This document shows, piece by piece, positions 10,613 through 23,192 of a stretch of 64,000 nt of DNA. Made by a program: the position numbers and the translations under genes. Below the pieces are notes generated by a model. It saw nothing but the letters and a program-made list of their open reading frames with translations. It made no database searches and was not told the DNA's origin. The DNA is from Schistosoma haematobium (taxonomy: Eukaryota > Platyhelminthes > Trematoda > Strigeidida > Schistosomatidae). The stretch lies in NCBI RefSeq assembly GCF_000699445.3, contig NC_067195.1:55470465-55534464 (forward strand), in the 5' to 3' direction. The stretch's first letter is position 1, and every line of letters starts with the position of its first letter.

Positions 10613-12369
10613 CCCGGAGAGAGAGAGAGAGATTACTATTTATTCTACTTATCTGACATCTAGTAGTTTACGTTTATAACTACATTTGAACTAAAATCTC
10701 AAAATCGTTTACTGAGGCGTTCTGTGCTAACATCAACTTGCAGAGTAAACTGAATATTTCAACGATAATAATAACTTTCCGCCGAAATATATCAATTATA
10801 TGGTAATAGAAATAGTTATAACATTGTAACTTTAATATACTCAGTAGTACAATCACTTTGTCTTTATCTTAACTATCATGTAATGATAGTTGAGTTATAA
10901 AACAGTATGTATTTTGTAAATAATTTTAAAAATGTCTAAATTCAACTTCTATTTGAGTCATATAAATATAGTACCGTTTTTTTTCATTTCATCAACTTTC
11001 TTCTTTATTAATTTAGACATCGACTAAACATGTGATTGAAAATGAACAAATGTTTTTCATATACAGTTGTCTAAATTCTCATTTACTACTTTTATAAATT
11101 ATAATACTGTGATCAACTAAGCGAAGAGAATAATTACGAGAATAAAAAAGGCACACACACACAACGATTGTCTTTCTTTTCTTTTCTTCTTTTTTTAACA
11201 AACATACGAATATGAACGTAAACCGAAAAAAAAACTAATCTGAAGTTTTCATTCACTCATGTGTCATTTTGAAAGTTTGTGATAAAGAAAGTGTTTTTGT
11301 TTTGAAATTGTTGATTTGCCTAATTCACTCGTTATTTTATGTCATTTTGAGTAACTGTATTGTACAATTTACATTCGATCATTTAATTAATTTTGTATTT
11401 ATGGTCAATTGACATTGATGACATTGTTGTAAAAATTATCTTTTGTGTTTCATTCAATGCTGTTTTTCTTTTTTTTTCTTTCTTTCTAAACTCTTCACTG
11501 TATTTGATAGTCCTAGTGTACAGAATGCCATCATTATTGAGTAATGAATATTTTATTAGTTTGTAAATCCCTATCCTTATATTATATATCCTCTATGTGT
11601 TATACTGTTTATAAAAGTTGCATATATGTATATATACTAACTACATTGCTTTTTCTTAAAACATAAAGGCTTTCTAACAAAGTTGAATCTATTATGAGGT
11701 TGTCATTATTAGAGTATGTCGATTACTAGTCATTTATTTTATGTACTCACCTGAAATCTATACTTCTACTATTAGTATCTCTTGGACAGTGTTAGTATTT
11801 CATCAAAAAATGATGATGAAATATGTATCAATTTCCTAACCATAAAACATGTGATGTTTACGACTGTTCTTGCTTATAACTTATTCATTCACAACTGTTC
11901 AAAACGTTGACTTTGAAAACATACATTTAGATTCCTAATCTGCTATGTTGTGGCTATTGTGGAGCATAACTAGTGAATTATTAGCTAAAGAGGTTGATTT
12001 ATGATTCGTTGATGAGAACATTATATTCAAATGAAGGATACACTCATTTTCTTTCATTTACTTTAGTGTATAGACTTTGAAAGTAATATCTAACAAACTT
12101 CAAGATATTAACGGCTAGTTATGATTTTTGTAAAGATTTTATTATTATTATTATTGAAGCTTGAGTTATGACTGGTTATGTTTTTGAAGCCTCTTCAAAT
12201 GTTCAGTATTTACTACGATATGGAAAAATTTTATACATTCGCTAACTGTTATGGAGAGAAAACAGAAAAATTATTATTCCTATAAGTAAATTAGTTAGTG
12301 AATTGTCGTATGAAATACTATTCACAACCTTGATAGCTTAGTAGTAACGATTTTGTTTGTGATACTAGG
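10613..12369. other. Unassigned AT-rich spacer
   Basis: A short (GA)n at 10617-10632 and poly-pyrimidine tracts (11170-11200, 11460-11490). No gene. Confidence 0.65.
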
Positions 12370-12381
12370 TGATTCGGGTTC

Positions 12382-13142
12382 TGTTTGGTGAAGACGCTGA
12401 TAAAATGCAGAGTCTTCTGGTAGCACTAAGCAACAATGCCAGAATATTTGGAATGCGCTTCTCTCAGTCTAAATGCAAGTTGTTGCTTCATGACTGGTCT
12501 GCATCAACACATGAACTAAGGATAGGGAGTGAAGTAGTCGAACGCGTTGACAACTTGACTTATCTTGGAAGTCTGATCAGCCCTAATGGGTTGGTGTCTG
12601 ACGAAATCTCAGCACGGATTCGGAAAGCTCGATTGGCTCTTGCCAACTTACGTCACCCATGGCGAAGGTGAGATATCTGTCTATCACTAAAAGGACAAGT
12701 ATACTGTGCGGCAGTCCGTTCTGTTTTAATTTACGGCAGCGAAACATGGCCATTAAGAGTAGATGACACTCGTAAGCTACTACTATTTGACTACAGATGC
12801 CTTAGAAATATTGCTCGCATCTCCTGGGATCACCGAGTCAGTAATAGTGAGGTTAGACGCAGGGTATTAGGGAATGATGGTAAATCAGTCGATGAGGTTG
12901 TGAATCTTCATCGACTGAGATGGTTGGGCCACGTGTTACGTATGCCCGAACACCGATTACCACGACGTGCAATGCTAACCGGTGTTGGAAATTGTTGGAA
13001 GAAAGTTAGGGGCGGCCAAACCAAAACGTGGCATCAGTCCTTGAAGTCACTAACTTCTAATCTGAGCTATGTTGAGAGATGCAGACTACTTGATTGGGGT
13101 CCGCGTGACTATCGTAACCAATGGTTGGAGACTTGGTGACAT
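12382..13142 (+). pseudogene. Reverse-transcriptase C-terminal coding remnant
   Basis: Reading from LFGEDADKMQSLLVALSNNA (just past where the YADD site would be) to YRNQWLETW and a TGA at 13137-13139. A TGA at 12669-12671, where relatives read Arg, splits it into 12382-12671 and the downstream half. The second half keeps RWLGHVLRMPEHRLPRRAML. It lacks the catalytic Asp pair because of 5' truncation, so it cannot encode an active enzyme. Confidence 0.85.
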
Positions 13143-13416
13143 GGCTCAGAATCGATCACAATGGCATTGGTGTATAGACTCTCTGTCTTCCCTTAAACTA
13201 AGAGATTAAAATCACTCAATATCATTCTTTCTATGAGCTTATTCTTTCCTCCTGTCTTATATCCTTATATGCAACCTTTCTTTTATATATTACCACAATT
13301 GACTTAACCACTCCTATGAATCCGGTGTTCGCCTTGCTGTGCTAATGAGGTATGGCAACCTGGACGGTTGCATATATGTGCCTGGTCCTACGTTGTAGCT
13401 GACTGGACTGACTGAC
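12382..13416 (+). mobile_element. 5'-truncated non-LTR retrotransposon, second family
   Basis: The insert lies between two copies of TGATTCGGGTTC (12370-12381 and 13417-13428). It holds the 3' part of a reverse-transcriptase ORF, then an untranslated end with GGTATGGCAACCTGGACGG and a (GACT)n tail (13400-13416). Truncation 5' of the catalytic domain is the usual outcome of target-primed reverse transcription. Protein features differ from the RTE copies (YLGSLISPNGLVSDEISARI, LHRLRWLGHVLRMPEHRLPR, WGPRDYRNQWLE). I cannot name the clade safely; CR1-like or RTE-like are both possible. Confidence 0.88.
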
Positions 13417-13835
13417 TGATTCGGGTTCAAAGTTAATACAGAGTGTTATTTTCTTTCAAATTAGAAATAGCCTTTAATAACATGTATAAATTGTTATAAA
13501 ACAACTACTCAATTTACTCAGCTGCATAAAATTAAAAACAGAATGTTATATTCAATCATTAAGACCAATGTTTATATTGATATATCGAATTTAATGATCA
13601 CTAAGAACTAGATAAATATAACATTGTTTACTACCAAATGATCTATTAGAGTGAATACATGTTTACTCTGTAAATCAATATTTATGACTATAAGTAATAT
13701 GGGGCTGAAATGTAAACGTGATGATGAACTTACAGTAATATGTAATCCACTTGAATATCAAAATTAATCTAACCGGAAAATGATTAAATAAAACTTTATT
13801 GAATTAATTGTTGCCTTCAGGAAGTTAGTACTGTG

Positions 13836-13838
13836 CAT

Positions 13839-13889
<51 letters not shown>
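13836..13889. repeat. (AT)n microsatellite
   Basis: A nearly pure AT run of about 54 bp with one AA break. It may form a cruciform. Confidence 0.95.
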
Positions 13890-13891
<2 letters not shown>

Positions 13892-14249
13892 ATAAAATGT
13901 AATACATTAAAAGAGCATGAATAGAATATTTCAACACTTTAATAGGCGGTTATTTATTGCAAAATAGCATTATGTATATAAATGTTTCATAACCTAATTT
14001 TTAAAATTATTAAAAAAAATAATCCCTTTATAATACAATTATTGATACACTTTAATAAGTATCTAATGGATCCGAACATACGTTGTAGATTTCCCTAAAT
14101 CTTATTCAGTATTTTGATACAACCGTTGATGACCTTTGAAAGTGTCAAAAGTTTTATTAACCAACTTGTATACTCTGAAATGTCTTACATACACTATCAA
14201 CTTTCTCTCTTTTAACTTTGTAATCAATACTAATGTCAGTATTTTCTTA
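13890..14249. other. Unassigned AT-rich spacer
   Basis: Between an AT microsatellite and a family C arm; nothing recognised. Confidence 0.6.
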
Positions 14250-14340
14250 AAGAGAGCGAGAATTGAGATTGACGCGGAATAATATGAATTCATTTAATTT
14301 CGTTAGGTTCACATCAGCTGCTTACAACCTGAAATATTTG
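14250..14340. mobile_element. Family C single arm
   Basis: GAATAATATGAATTCATTTA, TTTCGTTAGGTTC and CAGCTGCTTACAACCTG match the arms at 10151 and 36950. It directly precedes SINE B at 14340. Confidence 0.75.
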
Positions 14341-14580
14341 AAAATCAACCAATCCACGAAGTTGCGCCACAGTAAGCGTCTGGCGCGAGACCGATAGGTC
14401 CTGGGGTTGAATCCCGTGGGCTGCGGGTCCGTGGATGCGCACTGCTGAGGACTCCCATACTAGGACGAAACGGCCGTCCAGTGCTTTCAGGTTTTCCATG
14501 GTGGTCGAGCTTCAACTGACTCATGATTTCAATCTGTGAAATTTTTAAAATCTCCACAAACCCCTTCTGATAGTTATGTT
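14340..14580 (+). mobile_element. SINE family B
   Basis: Begins with an inverted piece of the body (ATCAACCAATCCACGAAG), then B-box-like GGGGTTGAATCCC, a ribozyme motif (14439-14484) and the tail ending AATCTCCACAAACCCCTTCT. The inverted piece shows that this too derives from a head-to-head pair truncated on its left. Confidence 0.82.
14439..14484 (+). ncRNA. Hammerhead motif, family B, all core bases present
   Basis: GCACTG, CTGAGGA (fits CUGANGA), stem II CTCC-CATACTA-GGAC with a C-C mismatch at the first pair, GAAA, ACGGCCGT, cleavage after GTC, CAGTGC. This is the only family B motif here with every single-stranded core base intact; the weakened first stem II pair is the main defect. Confidence 0.75.
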
Positions 14581-14887
14581 TTTGTTTAAAAATTTGCATA
14601 AAATAGTCTGAAACAAGATTGATGTTTAATTTCCAAAAATTCTTACTAATGATCAATATGTCTACTTAACGATGACTAATTATCATTTAGGTCTATAGAA
14701 GTTCCTTAATGATACCTTAAGTATATGAAGAAATTTTGTAATGAAACATCTATGAACTGATAACATTACTCGATCATCATACTATAACTTGGATAGACTA
14801 AGAGATAGATATTTGATAAATTTCAAGTTTTTTTGTTTACTAATTTCCTAGAATTATTAGAACTCTCTATGTATCTACAAGTCCTGT

Positions 14888-14960
14888 TTCAGTCAGTCAG
14901 TCAGTCAGTCACAACGTAAGATCAGGCACATAATATGCATCGGTTCAAGTTACCATACTT
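14888..14960 (-). mobile_element. Micro-insertion: 3' end of the second non-LTR family
   Basis: About 73 bp containing only the terminal untranslated end and a (CAGT)n tail (reverse of the GACT tail at 13400-13416). It is flanked by GTCCTGT at 14881-14887 and 14961-14967. It reads as an extreme 5' truncation on the minus strand. Confidence 0.65.
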
Positions 14961-14967
14961 GTCCTGT

Positions 14968-16748
14968 GTAAATCTAAAATGTTTTTTCTCATTGCTTTCA
15001 ATTAATTAGTTTAATAAAGAAAACTGAAAAGAAAAACTAAATTAAGTTGAATATTTTTCATTCCTAATACACATTTTATTGTTTAGTTTATTAAGTATAT
15101 AACATATTCAATTTGCGTATAGCTAATGTATAATTTAATTATCAATGGTCATTATTTCAAATATTTAATCGAATTAAAACAACCAATTAACCGATTTAAA
15201 TAAGTTATAAATGAATATTCCAAATATTACTGTAGTCCTTAAAACTAATCAACGGAAATTCGATTGTCAGTAAATATGTTTATAGTTTCAAAATGATATA
15301 AAAATAAGTAAAACTGTTTATTATAGTACTAATAATAGTATCAATAATACTATGTGAACATTTGATCAACCTATCAAGGATCATATCTGAAATGATAAAG
15401 AAAATATATAACTAATATAAAAGAATTGGAAGTAAACTATGATAATGTTTTCTGTAATAGTAATAAAAGAGTTAGAATTCAATGACCCAACAATAACATC
15501 TAATCAATAAAGATTTTCTTGATCTGTAAAAGTTTATGGGCTAATTGTTTTTCAACTCTGTAAGTAGTACAAAGGCATCTTCTTGCCTTTAATTTATTTT
15601 TACTGACTAACATTCTATGTTAATCATTAAATGTACAATAGAGTTTTTATTATACCTTTACAGCTTGTCACGTAGATGTTAACTGATAAATTCAGTTAAG
15701 ATCATTAAGGAGGTTTACGTGTTCTCGTTAAAATTGATTATTTGAAAGAAAAAAAGGTTAAGCAACTGCCTTCAAGGCGATACATCAAATATAGTATACA
15801 ATTAAGAATATATCATAAAAGTGAAACCATCCAAAATACATTTGTAGGCAAAGATGTCTGGCAGCTAATGACTGTTAAAAACATATTTTACATTTATTTT
15901 GACTAAGAATATGTCAAATGAGTAATAAAGGAAAAATTATTGGAATGCCGAGAATTCCTTACTGTAAGCGAACATAGAATCGAACTACCGTTATTATGAA
16001 ATTTTAGTGAATGTTTACAATTCATTCACCCTGAGTACTATACGAAATGAATAGTTGTTAAATTTCACTTTTCTATTCAGTCATTTAATAGTTTATACAC
16101 TTAAAAGATTATCTCGTGTGTAATGTAAAGTATTGCTTTTTCATTTTCCATTTTACTGCAAGTTATTAACATTGTTATAATCTTATGTATCAGTCTCAGT
16201 GATGATATTACACAGACATTTTGAAATTGTGAACATTAATTTAAACAAGATACCAACGTACAACATTCTTCAACAAAAATAATATATCCAGGATCTATAA
16301 CGATCTGAAATATGAGTACATCTGATCTGTTGTGATCAATTATTCATTGTTTTGATTTCTTTCATTGATTAATTACTTTCAGTATTATGAGCTGTTTCAC
16401 CAACATAATAGTATAAATTATCACTATTACGTAATTTCATTTGATTTACTCTGTATTACCTTTTGTTTCATAATAATTAAAGATAAACTGCGTGTTCACG
16501 AGGGTTATGAGCAACTTAATACATTTAACCTAATCATCTCAAGCTTATTGTTCTGTTGACTTTATGATTTTTATAAAACAAGAAGTTTTCATTCGTAAAG
16601 TCAGTAATTTGCGAAAATATATTGAAAGAACAAACCTTACAATCCTTGTAGTGTTATCTCTTTTATTCGTTTATTATTGTTCTCTATATTTGGTAATTAT
16701 TAAGGTTAATTTGAAGGTACACTATCTATTTTTTGGAAGGTAAAGGAT
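14968..16748. other. Unassigned AT-rich spacer
   Basis: No repeats or coding features recognised; short frame 16365-16559 only. Confidence 0.65.
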
Positions 16749-17243
16749 TGTAGTGTCGATTACTACGCTAAGCCCATATAACTTGATCTAGCTTCTAGAT
16801 AGGCCAATTTATTCATTCATCTTGATTCACATTTTAACTTTGTTAATTGTTCGCTTGTCAACCTTGACTGTTTTTATTTGAGCGTATGTGTGTACATTTC
16901 TTATCCTATTCATCACATATCTGTAACTTATTTCTATTCGACTATAAATATTGATTAACGCTTGATTACATTGAGTCGGCTCATACGCCTTTACCACCGC
17001 GCGTCATTTTGCGTCGCTCACTTCCACTCGTTTCCTTCGCTTCGTCCTTCTGATTGTCTGTCTAGATTAACTAGTGTACAAAATATACATATTCAAAAAT
17101 CCATTCTGGTATTTGACTTATTTAATTCCGTTATTCGCTAATGAGGATTAAGCCGATAATTATACACGAGGATTAACGATATGTATATTATCAATACCAA
17201 TCATTCATACGATCTAATTAGAGTCAGATCACGGGCCACTAAA
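16749..17243 (+). mobile_element. Solo LTR-like repeat F, copy 1
   Basis: Starts TGTAGTGTCGATTACTACG and ends CGGGCCACTAAAA. Contains a TATA-like GACTATAAATATTGATTAA near 16941 and AATATACATATTCAAAAATC downstream. About four fifths identical by eye to 22724-23192, over the same ends. No internal coding region is attached, as expected for a solo LTR, but the right end lacks the usual CA. Confidence 0.6.
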
Positions 17244-18871
17244 AGGTTCATTCCTCTGATTTCCAAGTAAATTAACCACTAGTTAAATAAATTCACACTA
17301 GTATAATAATTTCATTTCAAATTATTCACATAAATGGTTACTATCTATATATTTTTTTAAAGAATTTATCTTATTTACCATTCTCCTTTTCTTTCCGAAA
17401 TAATAATGTTAATTAGATTAACTCAATGGGATTTCAAAACTAACAACAGTTCTCCTCATCACTATTATTTTCCTGTATGCTTTTAAGCTAAATAATAAAT
17501 TAGTTTGACATATACATCACCGGTTTCTAGAATTCTGTACATTAATGTAAGAATTCATAGGATTTGTCAAAAAATATGTCTAAATGGTAGGAATATAAAA
17601 ATGCAATACCAATAGTTTCATTGACGTGTGTAAAATATTCAATTTTCATGCATTTCTATATGTATGTCAAATGAAATGACCAATTTTATAATCCATTAGC
17701 TTAGTAATCTTACAATCACACCTGAATTTATATTGGGGTAGAAGACGTGGAATTCATCTATGAATTAATCCATTAGCTTATTCAACCAAAATCAAAATAC
17801 TTATACTGGATAAAATTGAAGAAACCAGTCTGCTAATTAAGACATCAGAATTAAACGAATATCTGATTGTTTTTATAGACATTTAATCATCTTTAAATCT
17901 TTCCCTTATCCTGTATATGATGTTTATGTGTTATTGCCATATGAATGAGAGTCGAAGTGAATATTTTCAAAACGATTGGCCTATTATGTTACAAGATGAT
18001 AATCACTAATACTACAAAATCCATAGTTTTACATAGGCCTCAAACATTACAAAAATCATCAAATCATGTATAGTTATTACTTATGTGTTTGATCACACAT
18101 ACATAAAGAAACAATCAAGTGACTTCAGTGAGACTGATGAAACCCATATATAAATAGCTTTTATACTCAACAGAACAATCTAAAATAAATACGTGTGTCT
18201 GATAACAATGCTCTTCAATTGAGTGGTATATAATTCAAAAAGATCACAAGAGTGGACAAAAGCCTATTGATTTTTTATATAAAAAAATAGCAATGAAACA
18301 TTTTTTAGGTTTGTGAACATCCTATTTTATTAGTCAACTTAAGCCTTGTTAATGTATCCAAAAAACCCCAAATAATTCCACTTTAAACGATGAAAATTTT
18401 TTAATTTATTTTTATCATATTTGATAACTTGTCATCATAATGTTTTTTTTTTAAAAAACCCCTCTCTTCCCTTTATTTCTAACCATAAAGTTTTATATTT
18501 GTTTATTTGTTGTTGAGGGAGGGAGGGAGGGTTTTCATATAATTTGACAATTTAATTATGTAATCATATTGTACAAATATAATACATTTTTTCCAAATCA
18601 ACATTGCTCAAATACACTATTTAAATTTAAATCATCAATGAGTTGGTTGATATATATCTATAAATTGAGACTTGAATCGTTCAATTTTCAATAAATAATA
18701 ATATTAATAAGCAGTTCCTAAATTTTTCCAAATGAATAAATGTTTAATTGTAGTTTGATTTTTAAAAACAGGCATCATTAGATTAGAAACAAAACAGACA
18801 TAATAAACAACTGTAAATGGACTTTGGTATTATAATTAAATAAAATGTTTTAGTTAAGTTTTTTAAATTAC
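17244..18871. other. Unassigned AT-rich spacer
   Basis: Includes a GGGA run at 18517-18530; nothing else recognised. Confidence 0.65.
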
Positions 18872-18884
18872 GAAACAGTGATTA

Positions 18885-18983
18885 TGAGATGGTCGAGATT
18901 TGTAGCCCAGGTGCGTGATTTCGATGGAATTTTGTTCTCTGAGCTGAATGTTTTGGTCCAGCTCAGAGAACAAAACTCCATCA
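18885..18983. mobile_element. 99-bp hairpin insertion with 13-bp target duplication
   Basis: GAAACAGTGATTA flanks it at 18872-18884 and 18984-18996. The insert contains GATGGAATTTTGTTCTCTGA (18923 on), and its inverted copy begins at 18959: 24 paired bases, one mismatch, 12-base loop. No coding capacity; family unknown. Confidence 0.8.
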
Positions 18984-19139
18984 GAAACAGTGATTAAAAC
19001 AAATTCAATATTTGATGTTTTCTGTCAAGTTTTGACATTCTTAAAGTTATATTTTATAAAATCTGAATCGATTCGATGTAGTTGCATAATTTATTCACAA
19101 TGAGATAAATGTCAACAAATTAAAATCGTTAATAGAAAA

Positions 19140-19425
19140 GGTGTTTTGTGTAGATTGTAATAATATAATAGTTGAATTCATAAGTCGATAAAAGCTACAT
19201 TATCATGGAAAATTTAGAAGTACTTGATGGTCGTTTCTTACTAGTATAGTACTTCTCAGCAGCGCACCTCCATGATCCCGTTCACGGGATTTGAACCCAG
19301 GACCTTCAGTCTCATGAGAAGGACAAAACGGCTGCCTAGTGCTTCCAGGTATTCCATGATGGTCTAGCTTTTATCGACTCATGAATTCAAGTATTAAACT
19401 AAAATCACTCTATTTTACACAAGAA
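19140..19425. mobile_element. SINE family B, inverted pair with short centre
   Basis: A minus tail and ribozyme (GTGTTTTGTGTAGATT at 19143, TTGATGGTCGTTTCTTACTA, B-box-like GATTTGAACCCAGG) join a plus ribozyme half at about 19315 (AGGACAAAACGGCTG) and plus tail to 19420. The minus core reads CTGAGAA (G8 changed). Confidence 0.78.
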
Positions 19426-20769
19426 TACTGAAATTAAATATTCATAGTGGGACAAATTTAAGTACTACAAAATGCCTATTTACCTTGTTAACAGATCACA
19501 TAAGTAATATCTAATGATTATTATCACTGTTCATTCTTTGTACTTTATTGTGTAATTGGATATTGATCAATGATTACTTCATTTTATATAATATGAAAAT
19601 ATGACCTAATGATGAGAATTTAATTTCTTTAATTCGTGAAGTATCTATTTTAAAAAAATATTAATTACAACAACTGCTTAATTTTTCAATGACTCGTTCA
19701 TCCATAGTTTTTGTTTTCAATTAATGTCATGACAAGTACTAAGAACTTTATGTACTGACCACTTTAAGCCCTTGATTTTACTTCATGTAGTGGATTCATG
19801 TAAACAGTTCGACCCCTCTTAAAAAATATTCTCATTCAGATAATCTGAATGCTTCAGAGAGGTGATTTTCCCAGCCATTCATACAATAGGTCTCAAACGT
19901 CTTAGTTCTTCAAATTAACTTAAAGATGACAATTGTCTAAGTTGTATTAATTGAGTATAATAATTTTGAAAACCATCAGTACGATTATATTATCATACTA
20001 AAGCGTAAAAAGTAGGAAAATTCCAATCTGCATCGACAGATCTGCCTTTAACCGAATTATTCGCTAACCATTGCGAAGATCTTCGAAAACGTCTTCAACT
20101 TATCATCGTTATAATCAAGGCTTGTCTTACAATTAACATCCTAATATCAACCGCTCCAGTTCACAGAATGTCAATAAATGTTTATTTATGAATACATTTA
20201 ATTTCATTTTTTTAAAGCTTAATTAACCTTTTTGAAATATAGTCCAGAATTTTACTTTTTTAGTCAGTAAAAGTACACAGAGTCATTAAACCTAACGTAA
20301 TTCGAAAATGATATGTCAAAATTCCATAACTTAATTGTTTAACATTACTAGAATTGTAAAGTATTTGACATTTAATACAAAACAGTAAACCTTCCACTAA
20401 TTTACTCAATATAGATATTATTGTATTTTTTTCAAGAAAGACAGCTGAATTGTGGTGTTTGTATAAACTAATGATTCCTTTGTACTTGATGACTGCCTAA
20501 TTTCAAATTCCAAATACAATACATTCATTCGTGCACATCTCTGGGATTCCTAGTTTGTACTATAATTCAAATACTCCTTATTCTCATATCGGGATCGTAA
20601 TCGAATATGTGTTTGAACAATTGGACATATATTCCAATTTTGATACTTTTGAAGATTATATGGAAAGATTTGAAATCAAGCAATTATCAAGTATAAAAAA
20701 ATTTATTAATTCATACAAACACCATATGAATATAAATTAAATGAACATATTTCATGAATATTTGAAATT
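19426..20769. other. Unassigned AT-rich spacer
   Basis: A 69-codon plus frame (20531-20740) ends just before SINE B; no similarity I recognise. Confidence 0.6.
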
Positions 20770-20945
20770 ATCCTGGGTTCGAATCTTTCAAGGGCGAGGT
20801 CGTGGATGCGCACTGATGAGGGTCCCACAATAGGACGAAACGGCCGTCCAGTGCTTCCAGGGTTTCCATGGTAGTCTAGCTTCAACTGACTCATGATCTT
20901 AACCATTGAAATCACTATAATATCCACAAAATCTTTCTGATTTTA
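20770..20945 (+). mobile_element. SINE family B
   Basis: B-box-like GGGTTCGAATC, GGTCGTGGATGCGCACTGAT, GGTCCCACAATAGGACGAAA, CGGCCGTCCAGTGC and the tail to ATATCCACAAAATC. At the core, GCACTG is followed by ATGAGG with one base lost, so stem I and the core no longer align. Confidence 0.82.
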
Positions 20946-21452
20946 AATATTTACATGAAATAAATCATACTTTAAAAAGATCTCAATTAGGAATACCATG
21001 GAAAAATATTCAAGTACTTACCTATATAATAAATAAATTAATAAACATTTATATTCAGTGAACATTGATATTTTAAATTACTTTTCATTTAAACAATGAA
21101 CTCAATTATTTCCTTTCATAAAATTATTATTATCGTCATGAATGATTTTGTTTTCGTTCTATAAATTGAATTTGTTGTTTTAATTCAATTAAATAGAAAT
21201 ATTGAACTAACTATTTACTTCATAATGATAATAGTAAATGTAAAATTACATTAAAATATAAAGGAAAAACTATACATGTAATTACATAAGATGAATGTAT
21301 AGTATTGCTTTAGTCAATTAAATATGAAATCTTTGATAAATAATCTTTTTTTTTAAAAAATAGTGCTTAGTACTAAAGAGATTACAATTAGTAGTATTTT
21401 ATTGGATGATTTTTAAACCAATCAAATCGTAGTTATCTTTAATTTTTTTGGG

Positions 21453-21503
<51 letters not shown>

Positions 21504-22448
21504 TTGGGAACAAGTAGATAAGTTAACATTAATGTTATATGTAGATAAGAAAGTTTTGAAACGGTTTTAACAAACTCGACACTAAACACATTACAGAGAG
21601 AGTATACTGCATACTGCTCCTCTGAAAATGCATTGAATGGTCTAGCACCTGTAAGTGTATGTCATTCCACAAGTGATATTATAGGAACTTTAAATGTTTA
21701 GCCATTTTTACTAGTGCATTCCCTAAGTAAAACCACTTACTTGCTGTCACTTTATGGTAACCTCGTCCCTAGCTAGTTTAACTAATTTGAATAACACTAA
21801 TAGTATATTACTGTGTCACATGACACACACATTTTGGTAAACTTGATTCATATATTTTGGTAATTACTGCTTTGTTGTTCCGTGCTCTCTGTTTTCGTTT
21901 TAATTTCTCTAGTTGTAAATAACTATCATTAATTCGATCTAGCACACGAAATGACCTTAATTACTCCGTTCATAAATCAACGGGCTATCCATTTAAGAAA
22001 TATTAAAAATTCCCGGCTGATGCATTAGATCGCTGTAATACATGTACTACCTAAACAACTACTGAACTAGTATACTTAAAACTCTCTTCTATCACATATT
22101 TGTTCTGTACATCTAATGTTACTATTTATATCAAATTGATCATGCCTGTAAACTGGCGTGAATTCCGTAATTATTATTTTCAGAATATAAATTATTATTA
22201 AACTTAACAAGTAATAGAGTTATAATGACTTTGAACAACAGTAGATATACGAATGACGTACAGATTAGAAGAGTGTCCATCACTGAAATAAATGATAATT
22301 TTTCTTTTAGTCATTTTATAAATCTATAAGCATGAATGAATAATAAATATTACAGACTGAAAATTGAACTTTCTATGGAATGTAATTTTTTATTAACATT
22401 AGTTGATTTGCTTAAATGTTAATATTTGACTGGAATCATTGAAACAAT
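20946..22448. other. AT-rich spacer with (AT)n
   Basis: Holds the microsatellite at 21454-21499; otherwise unassigned. Confidence 0.65.
21454..21499. repeat. (AT)n microsatellite
   Basis: A pure AT run of about 46 bp. Confidence 0.95.
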
Positions 22449-22455
22449 GTGTAAA

Positions 22456-22698
22456 CTTAATATTTGAGTTCATAAGTCAATTAAAGCTAGACTGTCATGG
22501 TAAACATAGAAGCACTGGTTGGCTGTTTCGTCCTAAGCGTGAGTCTAAAGGTCATGGATGAGCACTGCCGAAGATCCCCATACTAGGATGAAACGGATGT
22601 CCAATGCTTTCAGGTTTTCTATGGTGTTTTAGCTTTAATTGACTCATGAACTCAATTATTAAATTACTACAATCTCCACAAAACCGCTTTTTGATAAA
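22456..22698. mobile_element. SINE family B, inverted pair, short centre
   Basis: A minus half (GAGTTCATAAGTCAATTAAA to GCTGTTTCGTCCTAAG) joins a plus half (GGATGAGCACTGCCGAAG to CAATCTCCACAAAACC). GTGTAAA occurs at both borders (22449-22455, 22699-22705), a possible 7-bp target duplication. Both cores are defective. Confidence 0.78.
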
Positions 22699-22723
22699 GT
22701 GTAAATTATTTAACTTATCCAGT

Positions 22724-23192
22724 TGTAGTGTCAATTACTATGTTAAGCGCACGTAACTTATTCTAGCTTTTGGACAGGCCGATTTATCCATTGTTCTTGA
22801 GTCATATTTTGACCTTGTTAATTATTCACTTATCAACCCCAACTGTTTGTATGAGCGTATGTGTGTGTACATCTTATCTTACTCATAATATGTCTGTAGC
22901 TTATTTTTGTGTGACTATAAATATTGATTGACTCTTGATTAAATCGAGTAGGCTCACATGTCTTCTCCACCTCGCATCATTTCGTTTCACTTTGTTCCTT
23001 TGATCGTCTGCCTGGATCAGTGATTGTACAAAATATACGTATTCGAAATCCTTTCTTGTATTTGACTTATTTTAATTCCCTTATTCACTAACTTGAGTTA
23101 AGTCGATAATTATACACGACGATAGTCAGGATGTTTATTTTGACAACATTTATTCATACGATCTAATTGGAGACAAATATCGGGCTATTAAA
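22724..23192 (+). mobile_element. Solo LTR-like repeat F, copy 2
   Basis: TGTAGTGTCAATTACTATG to CGGGCTATTAAA, flanked by CAGT on both sides (22720-22723, 23193-23196), fitting a 4 to 5-bp integration duplication. The TATA-like GACTATAAATATTGATTGA is at the same place as in copy 1. It begins just beyond the right edge of the SINE B pair. Confidence 0.62.

Noticed and set aside
16749..17243. CACTA-type transposon, from TAGTG near the left end and CACTA near the right
   Set aside because: The polarity is reversed relative to CACTA elements, and the flanking repeat is 4 to 5 bp rather than 3.
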